A stretch of DNA of 64,000 bases from Streptomyces thermolilacinus SPC6. Its GTDB lineage: Bacteria > Actinomycetota > Actinomycetes > Streptomycetales > Streptomycetaceae. The stretch lies in the NCBI RefSeq assembly GCF_000478605.2, contig NZ_ASHX02000001.1, positions 4,231,001 to 4,295,000 on the forward strand, in the 5' to 3' direction. The position numbers and the translations under genes were made by a program. This document shows positions 10,265 through 18,947 of the stretch, piece by piece. A model generated the notes under the pieces. The model was not told where the DNA came from and ran no database searches. It saw nothing but the letters and a program-made list of their open reading frames with translations. Position 1 is the first letter of the stretch. Each line of letters starts with the position of its first letter.

Positions 10265-10831
10265 TCAGGGCGCACCGAGCAGTGCCGCCACGGCCGCGCG
10301 GGCGTGGCGGGCCGGGGCCGGGTCGCCGCTGATGCCCGCCGTCACGATCGCCCCCTCGGCGAGGAGGAAGACCGGTTCGGCCACCGGCACCCCCGTGGCG
10401 GCGACCCACTCGGCGATCTGGTCGTGGAACGCCCGCTTGTGCGCGCGGACCTCGGCCAGCACCGCCTGGGAGGAGGAGCCGAGCTCCCCGTGGACGTTGA
10501 CCCAGGCGCACCCCCGGAAGCCGGGCGTCCCGAACCACTCGGCGAGCCAGTCGAAGACCGCGAGCACCCGCTCCCGCGGGTCCTGGACCTGCTCGACGCG
10601 GGCGGCCAGTTCGCCCCTCCACCGCTGGTCGCGCCGCCGGAGCACCGCCACCACCAGGTCCTCCTTCGCCGCGAACATCCGGTAGATCCGCTTCAGCGGC
10701 AGGCCGGACGCCGCGCGCACCTCGTCCATCCCGACGGCCTGGATGCCCCGCTCGTAGAAGAACCGCTCGGCCGTGTCGAGCAGCGCCTCGCGGTCCAGGC
10801 GGTTCTGCTCCTCGGTGATCGGGGCCGGCAT
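10265..10831 (-). CDS. TetR-family transcriptional regulator
   Basis: 188 residues with the TetR DNA-binding domain at 14-60 (ALLDTAERFFYERGIQAVGMDEV, then SGLPLKRIYRMFAAKEDLV) and a helical ligand-binding part. It is divergent from a DUF1348 gene, and two inverted repeats sharing half-sites GAACG/CGTTC sit between them. That layout points to repression of both genes and release by an unknown small molecule. Confidence 0.92.
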   Translation of the reverse strand: MPAPITEEQNRLDREALLDTAERFFYERGIQAVGMDEVRAASGLPLKRIYRMFAAKEDLVVAVLRRRDQRWRGELAARVEQVQDPRERVLAVFDWLAEWFGTPGFRGCAWVNVHGELGSSSQAVLAEVRAHKRAFHDQIAEWVAATGVPVAEPVFLLAEGAIVTAGISGDPAPARHARAAVAALLGAP

Positions 10832-10849
10832 CCGGGGCTCCTTGACGTA

Positions 10850-10863
10850 GAGAACGATCGTTC
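10850..10863. promoter_or_regulatory. TetR-type operator 1
   Basis: Contains the perfect 12-bp palindrome GAACGATCGTTC (10852-10863), 21 bases upstream of the TetR start. Its half-sites are the same as in operator 2. Confidence 0.75.
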
Positions 10864-10885
10864 CCTACCTTAGTCCGCACCAGTG

Positions 10886-10901
10886 GAGAACGAGCGTTCT
10901 C
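10886..10901. promoter_or_regulatory. TetR-type operator 2
   Basis: GAGAACG-AG-CGTTCTC: two perfect 7-bp arms around 2 bases, about 20 bases before the GTG of the DUF1348 gene. Same GAACGnnCGTTC core as operator 1; the two centres are 36 bases apart. Confidence 0.75.
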
Positions 10902-10920
10902 TACATCTCGGGAGGTCACC

Positions 10921-11382
10921 GTGCCGGAAGATCGTCCGCCGTACCCGCCGTTCGACCGGGAGTCGGCCCTGCGGAAGGTCCAGGCCGCCGAGGACGCGTG
11001 GAACACCCGCGACCCGAGGCGCGTGGCGCTCGCCTACACACCGGACTCGGTGTGGCGGAACAGGGACGTGTTCCTCCAGGGCCGAGAGGAGATCGTCGCC
11101 TTCCTGACCCGCAAGTGGGAGCGGGAGCGGGACTACGCGCTCCGCAAGAGCCTGTGGGCGTTCGACGGCGACCGGATCGCCGTCCGCTTCCAGTACGAGT
11201 GGCGCGACGCGGACGACCAGTGGTGGCGCAGCTACGGCAACGAGCTGTGGGAGTTCGACGAGCGCGGCCTCATGCGGCGCCGCGAGGCGAGCATCAACGA
11301 CACCGCCATCGCCGAGGCCGACCGGCGCATCCACGGCCCCCGGCGCGCGGACGAGCACGGGACCGACATCCCGCTCCGGTAG
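10921..11382 (+). CDS. NTF2-like protein, DUF1348 family
   Basis: 153 residues from a GTG with GGGAGG upstream. The whole protein matches the DUF1348 pattern of the NTF2-like fold ([52 protein letters not shown]). Members are small alpha/beta-cone proteins whose reaction is not settled. It is divergently paired with a TetR gene and probably induced when that repressor is released. No membrane or export signal. Confidence 0.88.
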   Translation: MPEDRPPYPPFDRESALRKVQAAEDAWNTRDPRRVALAYTPDSVWRNRDVFLQGREEIVAFLTRKWERERDYALRKSLWAFDGDRIAVRFQYEWRDADDQWWRSYGNELWEFDERGLMRRREASINDTAIAEADRRIHGPRRADEHGTDIPLR

Positions 11383-11412
11383 CGCCCGCCTGCGCCCCCG
11401 CCCCGAGCTCCC

Positions 11413-11475
11413 GTTCCCGCGCCGGGCCGCCCCGTTCCCGCGCCGGGCCGCCCCGTTCCCGCGCCGGGCCGCCCC
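11413..11475. repeat. Three perfect 21-bp tandem repeats
   Basis: The unit GTTCCCGCGCCGGGCCGCCCC occurs three times in direct succession (11413, 11434, 11455) in the gap after the DUF1348 gene and about 45 bases before the insertion sequence. Noncoding as far as can be seen; it may act as a terminator region. Confidence 0.9.
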
Positions 11476-11541
11476 GCTCCCGGCCGCGTGGCCGGGGAGG
11501 GGGGCCGGGACACGACCTAGGGCGTCTCTTTCGGATCATGC

Positions 11542-11877
11542 CTAAACGGCGTCGTCCTCCGCGCGCACCCAGATCAGCTGCGCGTCGCTCAGCGGGGGGT
11601 CGAACCCTTCCGGGAACATCAGCATCAGTGGTTGCGGCCACATGCTCTCGGGCCCGTGCTCTTGGCAGTGCAGGGCGATGACATGCGGCCCTTCCCCACA
11701 GGACTCGTGCCAGTAGGGGCGGTCATGGGCCTGGCAGAAGTACCCGAACCTGTAGCAGCTGTCCTCATTGCTCGGCTCGTAGAAGCCGGGATCACGGACG
11801 ATCTGGGTTACCGGCTCCTGCCGATTGAACCGGGGGATGGGCCGGGGATCACGCCACAGCAGTCGGGGAGGAAGCAC
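11542..11877 (-). CDS. IS passenger: small Cys/His-rich protein of unknown function
   Basis: 111 residues from a GTG at 11877 with AGGA 8-10 bases upstream. I do not recognise the family. Cysteines at 41, 48, 60 and 71 alternate with histidines at 51, 57, 65, 70 and 74, which suggests a bound metal such as zinc; the end (LMLMFPEGFDPPLSDAQLIWV) looks like a folded hydrophobic part. The stop codon lies only a few bases inside the left terminal repeat, just as the transposase stop overlaps the right repeat, so the element is packed end to end. Codon use is less GC-biased than in host genes, which fits foreign origin. It could be a gene picked up by the element. Confidence 0.6.
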   Translation of the reverse strand: MLPPRLLWRDPRPIPRFNRQEPVTQIVRDPGFYEPSNEDSCYRFGYFCQAHDRPYWHESCGEGPHVIALHCQEHGPESMWPQPLMLMFPEGFDPPLSDAQLIWVRAEDDAV

Positions 11878-11895
11878 GAGCTCATCCTGTACCGA

Positions 11896-11915
11896 GGCCG
11901 TCCCGTTCGGATCAC
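11896..11915. repeat. Internal third copy of the IS end
   Basis: GGCCGTCCCGTTCGGATCAC matches the right terminal repeat (reverse complement of 12775-12794) at 17 of 20 positions and has the same orientation as the left end. It lies 19 bases before the transposase start, where the left end of an ordinary IS of this group would be. It suggests a left end that was moved outward or duplicated around the passenger gene. Confidence 0.65.
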
Positions 11916-11933
11916 CGGGTCGTTGGTCCGGTC

Positions 11934-12778
11934 ATGTCGTTGACTGATGTGCAGTGGCCGCGGATCGAGCCGCTGCTTCCGGACGGGACTCAGCGACGTG
12001 GCGGGCGGTGGCGTGATCACCGGCAGGTGATCGAGGCGATCGCCTGGAAGTACCGGACGGGCTCGCCCTGGGAGGACATGCCCTCCGAGTCCGGTTCGTG
12101 GAAGGGCGTCTACACCCGCTTGCGGAAGTGGGCGCTCGACGGCGCCTGGGAGCGGGTGTTCACCGCTCTGCTCGCCCAAGCGGACGCCGACGGGGATCTC
12201 GGTTGGGTCGTCGCGGTCGACTCAACTGTCGTCCGCGCCCATCAGCACGCTGCCGGCGCCCGTAAGAAGGGGCTCTGGCCGGCGAGCCAGAAGACCATGC
12301 CCTCGGCCGTTCCCGTGGCGGACTGACCACCAAGGTCCACTTGGCGGCGGACGACCGCTGTCGGCCTCCCGCTTTCGTGCTGACCCCCGGACAGGCAGGT
12401 GACGCACCCGCATTTGAACGGGTCATGGCCACAATCCGGGTGCCTCGCCCACTCGGGCGGCCTCGGGTGAGACCGGCCATGGTCCTGGCGGACAAAGCCT
12501 ATTCCCCCCGCGCGATCCGTGATCACCTCCGCAGACGCGGCATCCGGGCCGTCATCCACCAGTCCTCCGGCCCGATGGCCAGCCGAAAGCGTCGAGGCCG
12601 CCACGGCGGAAGGCCGCCGGGCTTCGACAAGGCTGCCGACAGGCAGCCGAACACCGTGGAACGGTGCATGAACAAAGCTCAAGAGTGGCGCGGCCTTGCC
12701 ACCCGATACGACAAGACCGCGACCATCTACCAGGCCGGCCTGCACCTCGCGGGCATCCTCATCCGGGCCGCGCGGTGA
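11934..12778 (+). CDS. IS5-family DDE transposase, two frames joined by -1 frameshift
   Basis: The first frame (11934-12326) opens with MSLTDVQWPRIEPLLPD and carries the first catalytic Asp in VAVDSTVVRAH. The second (continuing to 12778) carries the second Asp in MVLADKAYS and the Glu in NTVERCMNK. A shift of -1 near 12269-12275, at AAGAAGGGG, gives the continuous reading ARKKGALAGEPEDHALGRSR and then GGLTTKVHLAAD, which is the usual sequence of this family. So the enzyme is probably made by programmed frameshifting, as in many IS427-group elements; a plain inactivating mutation cannot be excluded. All three catalytic residues are kept. Confidence 0.85.
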
Positions 12779-12793
12779 TCCGAAAGAGACCGC

Positions 12794-13177
12794 CTAGGCG
12801 GGACGCGCGTACGGGCGCGTGATGATCTCCATGTTGTGCCCGTCGGGGTCGTCGAAGTACGCGCCCCGGCCGCCGAAGAGGCGGTTGATCCGGCCGGGCT
12901 CGGTGTGGTGCGGGTCGGCGTAGTACGTCACGCCCGCCGCCTGCAGCCGGTCGATCATCGTGTCGAACTCCTCGTCCGGCACGAGGAACGCGTAGTGCTG
13001 CGACGCGACGGGACCTTCGGCGGCGTAGAAGTCCAGCGTCACGCCGTTGCCCGTGTCCACGGGGATGAACGGCCCGAACGGCGCGCCCACCTCCAGCCCG
13101 AGGACTCCGGCGAGGAACTCGGCGGACGCCTGCTTGTCGGAGGCGTGGACGACGGTGTGGTTGAGATCAGCGGTCAA
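12794..13177 (-). CDS. VOC-superfamily (glyoxalase/dioxygenase-like) protein
   Basis: 127 residues from a TTG at 13177 with GGAG 6 bases upstream. A single VOC domain of the paired beta-alpha-beta-beta-beta type: NHTVVHASDKQASAEFLAGVLGL at the start and AYFDDPDGHNMEIITRPY at the end, with candidate metal ligands His7, His62 region and Glu in NMEII. Substrate unknown; relatives are often annotated as bleomycin-resistance or lactoylglutathione lyase-like. Its TAG stop lies exactly in the CTAG flanking the IS right end, so the insertion just spared or re-created the stop codon. Confidence 0.88.
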   Translation of the reverse strand: MTADLNHTVVHASDKQASAEFLAGVLGLEVGAPFGPFIPVDTGNGVTLDFYAAEGPVASQHYAFLVPDEEFDTMIDRLQAAGVTYYADPHHTEPGRINRLFGGRGAYFDDPDGHNMEIITRPYARPA

Positions 13178-13403
13178 GGAACACTCCAGGACTGGGCAGG
13201 GGTATGGATGTCAGCGGCGGCGCGCTTCCGCATGCGCGCGCGGCATCCCGGCGGGCCCCTGGCCCACCCGGCCCTCACGAAGAGGCCGGGGACTTCCCTC
13301 GCTCATGGCCCATGGCCGACCCGGCAGTCACCCGTCGACCCTAACCACCCCGGCCGCCCCGCACCACGTGTTTCCAGCCGACATCGCGGCATGGTTGGGG
13401 CCC

Positions 13404-13435
13404 CCGCCCCCGGGTCTGGACCACACCGGGGGCGG
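13404..13435 (-). terminator. Stem-loop downstream of the GH6 cellulase
   Basis: CGCCCCCGG (13405-13413) pairs with CCGGGGGCG (13426-13434), 23 bases past the GH6 stop. No clear U tract, which is common in streptomycete terminators. Confidence 0.6.
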
Positions 13436-13457
13436 AGGCTCGTTCAGGGGCGGAGCG

Positions 13458-15218
13458 TCAGAGCGCCGGGTGGGCGTTCTTCAGCAGCTCCTGGAACTGG
13501 GCCGAGAACCAGTGGCCCGAGATGGGCGCGTCCGGCAGGGCGCCCGACATGTTGTTGTTGTTCCGCGGGTTGCCCGGGTACGTCGGGTCGCACATCCGGT
13601 CGAAGCCCTTGCCCTCGGTGTTCGGGATGGGCTTGCTCGACCCGTCGGACTCGCCCGGGGGCTTCATCCACACGTACGCGTCGATGCCCGGCTCCGGGTT
13701 GGCCCGGGGCCGCTCGCCGAGACCCGCGCCGGCCTGGTTGCACCAGTTGCCGAGGTGGATGCGACGGTCGTAGCGGCCGCCGTCCACGTACGCGTCGACG
13801 CTCGTCGTCGCGCCCGGGCCGCTGGGCCGGGCCGTGCCGCCCCAGCCGTTGCGGGACGTGTCGATGAGCATGCCGAGCTTCGGGTCGAAGCCGATGCGCA
13901 CCAGCTCGTTGCGCATGGCCTGCGCGTACGACAGCTCGTCCGTGTACCGGTTCCAGTCGATCCACTTGGAGGTGCGCACCGACTGGCCGTTGACCGTGTC
14001 GTTGACGGTGAAGTGGTCCTCCTTCAGGGCGCTGTAGTTGGCCGTGTTGACGATGAAGCCGTGGACGTTGGCGACCGTGGAGCCCTCGGCCGTCGCCGCC
14101 TGCTTGAAGATCTGGGCGGAGGCGCCGAAGTTGTCGTCCCAGCCCAGCCAGCCGTGGTGCCCGGCGTCCACGTAGTTGTAGACGTTCTTGACGGCGCCGA
14201 GCTTGGCCAGCGCGTACCCGACGCCCTTGACGTAGTTGCCGTTCGCCTTCATGACGTCGCAGTTCGGCGTGGCGGTCGGGCGCGGGGTGACGTTCGTGAC
14301 CAGGTTCGGGAGGCTGTCGATCTCGACGGTGGTGACGATCCGCAGGCCCGCGTACTTCGGGTCGGCGAGGATCTGCGCGATCGGGTCGATGTACTCCGTC
14401 TTGTAGCGGTCGATCTCCGTCGGGCCCAGCTCGCCGTTGGAGGCGAGGGCGGCGCAGTCGCGGCCCGGCAGGTTGTAGATGACCAGCTGGATCGCGAGTT
14501 CGCCGTTGCCCTTCTGGCGCAGCGCCTCGTCCAGGTGGTCGCGCAGGCCCATGCCGCCGTTGACGCCGTTGATGGCGGCGATCCGGTCCAGCCAGACACC
14601 CGTGGGCTGGTTGGAGACCTTCGTGCCACCCGGCTCGGCGGCGGCCTTCGCGGACCACTCGGGGTTCACGTACACCTTGGCGCCCGCGTACGGGTTGTCC
14701 ACGCGGTCGCCGACCGGCGGCGGGTCGGTGGGCGGCGGGTCCGTCGGCCCGGTCGCGCCGTTGCAGACGACGCCGTTCAGCTTGAACGTGGCCGGGACGG
14801 CGTTGGTCCCGCTGTACGAGGCGTTGAACCCGAACGTCGCCGACGCGCCGGTCGCGAGCGAGCCGTTCCACGACACGTTCTTCGCGGTGACGGCCGCGCC
14901 GGACTGGGTGATCCCGGCGTTCCAGTGCTGCGTGACCTTCTGGTCGCCGCCGAACGACCACTCCAGCGTCCAGTTGCCGACCGGGTCGCCGGTGTTGGTG
15001 ACGGTGACGTTCGCGCCGAAGCCGTTGCTCCACTGGCTGGTGACCGCGTAGTCCACCTTGCAGCCCGGGGCGGCGGCCCCGGCGGGGGAGGACAGGGCGG
15101 TCGCGGTGGCCCCGGCGGTGGCGATCAGGGTGCAGGCGGCGAGCACGGCCGTCCTGCGGCGGCGCGGAGGGGGTTGGGGGGTGGTGTGGGTGACGGAAGT
15201 GGTGCTGGTGCGGCTCAT
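13458..15218 (-). CDS. Secreted CBM2-GH6 cellobiohydrolase
   Basis: 586 residues. Signal peptide in about 1-50 (RRRR, hydrophobic core, AGAAA). CBM2 at about 53-152 (CKVDYAVTSQWSNGFGANVTV, ending in a Cys). A short PPPTDPPP linker, then a GH6 domain from about 175 to the end. The GH6 signatures are VIYNLPGRDCAALASNGE (Asp254) and VEIDSLPN (Asp301, matching the proton donor Asp221 of fungal Cel6A). Length and loops such as DAGHHGWLGW fit the exo-acting bacterial Cel6B type, which releases cellobiose from non-reducing ends. Divergent from the GH48 gene, which acts from the other end; the two probably synergise. CebR-type boxes lie upstream. Confidence 0.95.
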   Translation of the reverse strand: MSRTSTTSVTHTTPQPPPRRRRTAVLAACTLIATAGATATALSSPAGAAAPGCKVDYAVTSQWSNGFGANVTVTNTGDPVGNWTLEWSFGGDQKVTQHWNAGITQSGAAVTAKNVSWNGSLATGASATFGFNASYSGTNAVPATFKLNGVVCNGATGPTDPPPTDPPPVGDRVDNPYAGAKVYVNPEWSAKAAAEPGGTKVSNQPTGVWLDRIAAINGVNGGMGLRDHLDEALRQKGNGELAIQLVIYNLPGRDCAALASNGELGPTEIDRYKTEYIDPIAQILADPKYAGLRIVTTVEIDSLPNLVTNVTPRPTATPNCDVMKANGNYVKGVGYALAKLGAVKNVYNYVDAGHHGWLGWDDNFGASAQIFKQAATAEGSTVANVHGFIVNTANYSALKEDHFTVNDTVNGQSVRTSKWIDWNRYTDELSYAQAMRNELVRIGFDPKLGMLIDTSRNGWGGTARPSGPGATTSVDAYVDGGRYDRRIHLGNWCNQAGAGLGERPRANPEPGIDAYVWMKPPGESDGSSKPIPNTEGKGFDRMCDPTYPGNPRNNNNMSGALPDAPISGHWFSAQFQELLKNAHPAL

Positions 15219-15650
15219 GGGGGTGGGGTTTCCTCTCTGGGGATGGGAACGCCCCGGCGCCTCGGCGTCACGGCGTTCCGGTGCGGTGGTGCGGTGGTGC
15301 GGTGGTGCTCTGGTGCTCGGTGTCCCGGCGTCGCCGTGGCCCGGTTCCCCGGACGCCCGGGGTCGCCCCGGACGCCCGTGCGGCCCGGTCGCCCGTGGTC
15401 CGGGCGGTCCTGGCGGTCCGGGTGGCCCCGGTCGCCCGTGGGTCCGGGCGGTCCGGGCGGTCAGGCCACGCCCCGTCGGCGCACGGCGGGGCCGTGGCCC
15501 GCGGGGTGCGGGTCTCGGGGGCTGGGCACGGGGATGCCGTCGTAGCCGCCGATCAGCGCGGTACCGGGTGTTTCCAGGGGCGGGCCGGGCCTGGTCGGGA
15601 CCCGGCGCCCTGGCGATCAAGGCGCGTGCATGACAACACGCCGACGGGAA
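15219..15650 (-). other. Long repetitive leader upstream of the GH6 gene, no gene
   Basis: About 430 bases separate the GH6 start from the nearest CebR box. The stretch holds short repeats (GTGCGGTG three or more times near 15290) and then many CCGGNCGCCCG and GGTCCGGGCGG-like units. No convincing coding frame. If the GH6 promoter overlaps the CebR box, this is a long, highly structured 5' leader. Confidence 0.55.
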
Positions 15651-15664
15651 TGGAAGCGCTCCCA
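15651..15664. promoter_or_regulatory. CebR operator in the GH6-GH48 intergenic region, GH6 side
   Basis: TGGAAGCGCTCCCA matches the CebR palindrome at 13 of 14 positions. It lies 433 bases from the GH6 start and 195 bases from the GH48 start. Confidence 0.82.
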
Positions 15665-15783
15665 CTGGTGCCGCCGACCGTAGCGCCGCCCCGCCGTCAG
15701 GCAACAGAGGGTGGGCCGACTTTTTCTTTCGAACTTCTTCGACTCTTCAAGCACCTTGACCCCGCTTCGCCCCCTCCCCATAG

Positions 15784-15797
15784 TGGGAGCGCTCCCA
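15784..15797. promoter_or_regulatory. CebR operator in front of the GH48 gene
   Basis: Perfect TGGGAGCGCTCCCA, 61 bases before the GH48 start, preceded by an AT-richer stretch (TTTTTCTTTCGAACTTCTTC) that could hold the promoter. Confidence 0.92.
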
Positions 15798-15858
15798 CTG
15801 GTTCAAGGCTTGTCACCCCCACCTCCTGCCCCACTGAGCCGCTAGGAGAGACACCCGC

Positions 15859-18780
15859 ATGTCGCCAGGACCACGTACGCGTCACCGGGGCCGGCTGACC
15901 ACCGCCCTGGCCGCGGTCCTCGCCCTTCCCCTGGGCATGACCGCGGCCGCCGAATCCCCCGCCGAGGCACGCGCCGCAGCGGCCGTGCAGTGCGGCGTCG
16001 ACTACAAGACCAACGACTGGGGGTCCGGCTACACCGCCGAGCTGACCCTCACCAACCGGGGCACCGAGCCCATCGACGGCTGGACCCTCCGCTACGACCA
16101 GACCGGCAACCAGCAGCTGACCAACGGCTGGAACGGCACCTGGACCCAGTCCGGCAAGACCGTCACCGTCACCAACACGGGCTGGAACCGGACCGTCGCC
16201 GCGGGCCAGGCGGTCACCACCGGCGCCCAGTTCACCTACAGCGGCGCCAACGCCGCACCCACCACCTTCACCGTCAACGGCACCGTCTGCGGGGCCGCCC
16301 ACCAGCCGCCCATCGCCGTGCTGACCAGCCCCGCGCCCGGCGCCACCTACACCGCCGGGGACCCGGTCCCGCTGGCCGCCACCGCCGCGGCCGCCGACGG
16401 GGCCACCATCGGCAAGGTCGAGTTCTACGACGACACGACCCTGCTCGGCACCGACACGACGTCGCCGTACACCTTCACCGCCCAGGGCCTCGCCCCCGGC
16501 ACCCACTCGCTCTACGCGAAGGCGTACGACAGCCGGGGTGCCGCCGCCGAATCGGCGCCCGTCGGCATCACCGTCGCCGCGGGCCCGGCCCTCGTGGCGA
16601 CCCCGGCCCAGCTCCCCGTACGGCAGGGGCAGTCGGCCACCTTCGACGTGAAGCTCTCCACCCGCCCGGCCGCGAACGTCACGGCCACCGTCGCCCGCAC
16701 CTCGGGCACCACGGCCCTCACCGCCGCCCCCGGGACGCTCACCTTCACGCCGGCCAACTGGAACACCGCCCAGAAGGTGACCGTCACCGCCGCCGCGTCC
16801 GGCACCGGATCGGCGGTCTTCGCCGTGACCGCCCCCGGCCACACGAAGGCGGAGGTCACCGCCACCCAGCTGGACGGCGACTCCACGTACGACGCGCGGT
16901 TCCTGGCCATGCACGCCAAGATCACCGACCCGGCGAACGGCTACTTCTCGCCCGAGGGCATCCCGTACCACTCCGTCGAGACGCTCATCGTCGAGGCGCC
17001 GGACCACGGACACGAGACGACGTCCGAGGCGTACAGCTACCTCATCTGGCTCCAGGCCATGTACGGCAAGGTCACCGGCGACTGGAGCAAGTTCAACGGC
17101 GCGTGGGACACCATGGAGAAGTACATGATCCCCACCCACGCGGACCAGCCGACCAACGACAAGTACAACGCCTCGAAGCCCGCCACCTACGCGCCGGAGC
17201 ACGACCTGCCGTCGCAGTACCCGGCGCGCCTCGACGGCGGCGTCCCGACGGGTTCCGACCCGATCGCCGGTGAGCTGAAGGCCGCGTACGGCACCGACGA
17301 CGTGTACGGCATGCACTGGCTCCAGGACGTGGACAACGTGTACGGCTTCGGCAACGAGCCCGGCAAGTGCTCCGCCGGTCCCTCGGCCACGGGACCGTCG
17401 TACATCAACACCTTCCAGCGCGGCCCGCAGGAGTCCGTCTGGGAGACCGTCACCCACCCGACCTGCGACAACTTCACCTACGGCGGGCCCAACGGCTACC
17501 TGGACCTGTTCACCGGTGACGCCTCCTACGCCAAGCAGTGGAAGTTCACCAACGCCCCCGACGCCGACGCCCGCGCCGTCCAGGCCGCCTACTGGGCCGA
17601 CATCTGGGCCAAGGGGCAGGGCAAGGGCTCCGCGGTCTCCGGCGTCGTCGCCAAGGCCGCCAAGATGGGCGACTACCTGCGGTACTCGTTCTTCGACAAG
17701 TACTTCAAGAAGGCCGGGAACTGCGTCGGCGCCACCACCTGCCCCGCCGGGACCGGCAAGGACAGTGCCCACTACCTGATGTCCTGGTACTACGCCTGGG
17801 GCGGCGCCACCGACACCTCCGCGGGCTGGGCCTGGCGCATCGGCTCCAGCCACGCCCACAGCGGCTACCAGAACCCGCTCGCCGCGTACGCGCTCAGCGA
17901 GTACGCACCGCTGAAGCCCAAGTCGCCGACCGGCGCGCAGGACTGGGCGAAGAGCCTGGACCGGCAGGTCGAGTTCTACCGCTGGCTCCAGTCCGCCGAC
18001 GGCGCCATCGCGGGCGGCGCCACCAACAGCTGGCAGGGCCGCTACGCCACGCCGCCGGCCGGGACGCCCACCTTCTACGGCCTCTTCTACGACGAGAAGC
18101 CCGTCTACCACGACCCGCCGTCCAACCAGTGGTTCGGCTTCCAGGCGTGGTCGATGGAGCGGGTCGCCGAGTACTACCACCAGAGCGGTGACGCCCTCGC
18201 CAAGAGCGTCCTCGACAAGTGGGTGGACTGGGCCCTGTCGGAGACCACCGTCAACCCGGACGGCACGTTCCGCTTCCCGTCCACCCTCCAGTGGTCGGGC
18301 AAGCCCGACACGTGGAACCCGGCGTCGCCGGGCGCCAACGCGGGCCTCCGCGTCACCGTCGCGGACTACACCAACGACGTCGGCGTGGCCGCCGCGTACG
18401 CCAAGACCCTGACGTACTACGCCGCCAAGTCCGGCGACGCGGACGCCAAGCGGGTCGCGAAGGCGCTCCTCGACGGCATGTGGCAGCACCACCAGGACCC
18501 GCTGGGCATCGCCGTCCCGGAGACCCGCGCCGACTACAACCGGTTCGACGACCCGGTGCACGTGCCGAGCGGCTGGACCGGCGTCATGCCGAACGGCGAC
18601 CGGATCGACTCCACGTCCACGTTCGCCTCGATCCGCTCCTTCTACCAGGACGACCCCGCCTGGTCGAAGGTCGAGGCCTACCTGAAGGGCGGCGCCGCGC
18701 CGGTCTTCACGTACCACCGCTTCTGGGCGCAGGCGGACATCGCCCTCGCCATGGGTTCGTACGCGGAGCTTCTCGAATAG
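15859..18780 (+). CDS. Secreted CBM2-GH48 reducing-end cellobiohydrolase
   Basis: 973 residues from an ATG with AGGAGAG 8 bases upstream. Signal peptide in 1-38; CBM2 at about 42-148 ([22 protein letters not shown]); an Ig-like module at about 150-240 ([19 protein letters not shown]); a second beta-sandwich module at about 245-338; then GH48 from about 345 to the end. GH48 catalytic landmarks are [13 protein letters not shown], with Glu379 and Glu390 corresponding to Glu44 and Glu55 of clostridial CelF (Glu55 being the acid). The family processively cuts cellulose from reducing ends and is usually the most abundant enzyme of bacterial cellulolytic sets. Probably CebR-controlled. Confidence 0.96.
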   Translation: MSPGPRTRHRGRLTTALAAVLALPLGMTAAAESPAEARAAAAVQCGVDYKTNDWGSGYTAELTLTNRGTEPIDGWTLRYDQTGNQQLTNGWNGTWTQSGKTVTVTNTGWNRTVAAGQAVTTGAQFTYSGANAAPTTFTVNGTVCGAAHQPPIAVLTSPAPGATYTAGDPVPLAATAAAADGATIGKVEFYDDTTLLGTDTTSPYTFTAQGLAPGTHSLYAKAYDSRGAAAESAPVGITVAAGPALVATPAQLPVRQGQSATFDVKLSTRPAANVTATVARTSGTTALTAAPGTLTFTPANWNTAQKVTVTAAASGTGSAVFAVTAPGHTKAEVTATQLDGDSTYDARFLAMHAKITDPANGYFSPEGIPYHSVETLIVEAPDHGHETTSEAYSYLIWLQAMYGKVTGDWSKFNGAWDTMEKYMIPTHADQPTNDKYNASKPATYAPEHDLPSQYPARLDGGVPTGSDPIAGELKAAYGTDDVYGMHWLQDVDNVYGFGNEPGKCSAGPSATGPSYINTFQRGPQESVWETVTHPTCDNFTYGGPNGYLDLFTGDASYAKQWKFTNAPDADARAVQAAYWADIWAKGQGKGSAVSGVVAKAAKMGDYLRYSFFDKYFKKAGNCVGATTCPAGTGKDSAHYLMSWYYAWGGATDTSAGWAWRIGSSHAHSGYQNPLAAYALSEYAPLKPKSPTGAQDWAKSLDRQVEFYRWLQSADGAIAGGATNSWQGRYATPPAGTPTFYGLFYDEKPVYHDPPSNQWFGFQAWSMERVAEYYHQSGDALAKSVLDKWVDWALSETTVNPDGTFRFPSTLQWSGKPDTWNPASPGANAGLRVTVADYTNDVGVAAAYAKTLTYYAAKSGDADAKRVAKALLDGMWQHHQDPLGIAVPETRADYNRFDDPVHVPSGWTGVMPNGDRIDSTSTFASIRSFYQDDPAWSKVEAYLKGGAAPVFTYHRFWAQADIALAMGSYAELLE

Positions 18781-18807
18781 CCCCGCGCTGACTCCGCGTA
18801 CGTCACC

Positions 18808-18841
18808 AGCCGGGTGGGCCGCGCCCGTGGCCCACCCGGCT
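18808..18841 (+). terminator. Terminator after the GH48 gene
   Basis: AGCCGGGTGGGCC pairs perfectly with GGCCCACCCGGCT (13 bp, 8-base loop), 28 bases past the GH48 stop and before the GH74 gene. Confidence 0.8.
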
Positions 18842-18947
18842 TCCGTCTGCGTACGACCGCACGCCCGGCGCATCCCGTACGCGCGCGCCCTCGTACGCCC
18901 CGCACGTCCCCGTGACGCCCTCGTCGTCCCCCTCCGAGAGGAGCACC

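Larger units (their letters stand above)
11520..12794 (+). mobile_element. IS5-family (IS427-like) insertion sequence with a passenger gene
   Basis: About 1.27 kb bounded by near-identical inverted ends: on the left GGGCGTCTCTTTCGGATCA and, reverse-complemented, on the right GGCGGTCTCTTTCGGATCA. The sequence CTAG flanks both ends; the duplicated target may be TA or CTAG. It holds a two-frame DDE transposase on the plus strand and, unusually, a 111-codon gene on the minus strand between the left end and the transposase. GC content and codon use in the left part are lower than in the neighbours. The right end coincides with the stop codon of the following VOC gene. Confidence 0.88.
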
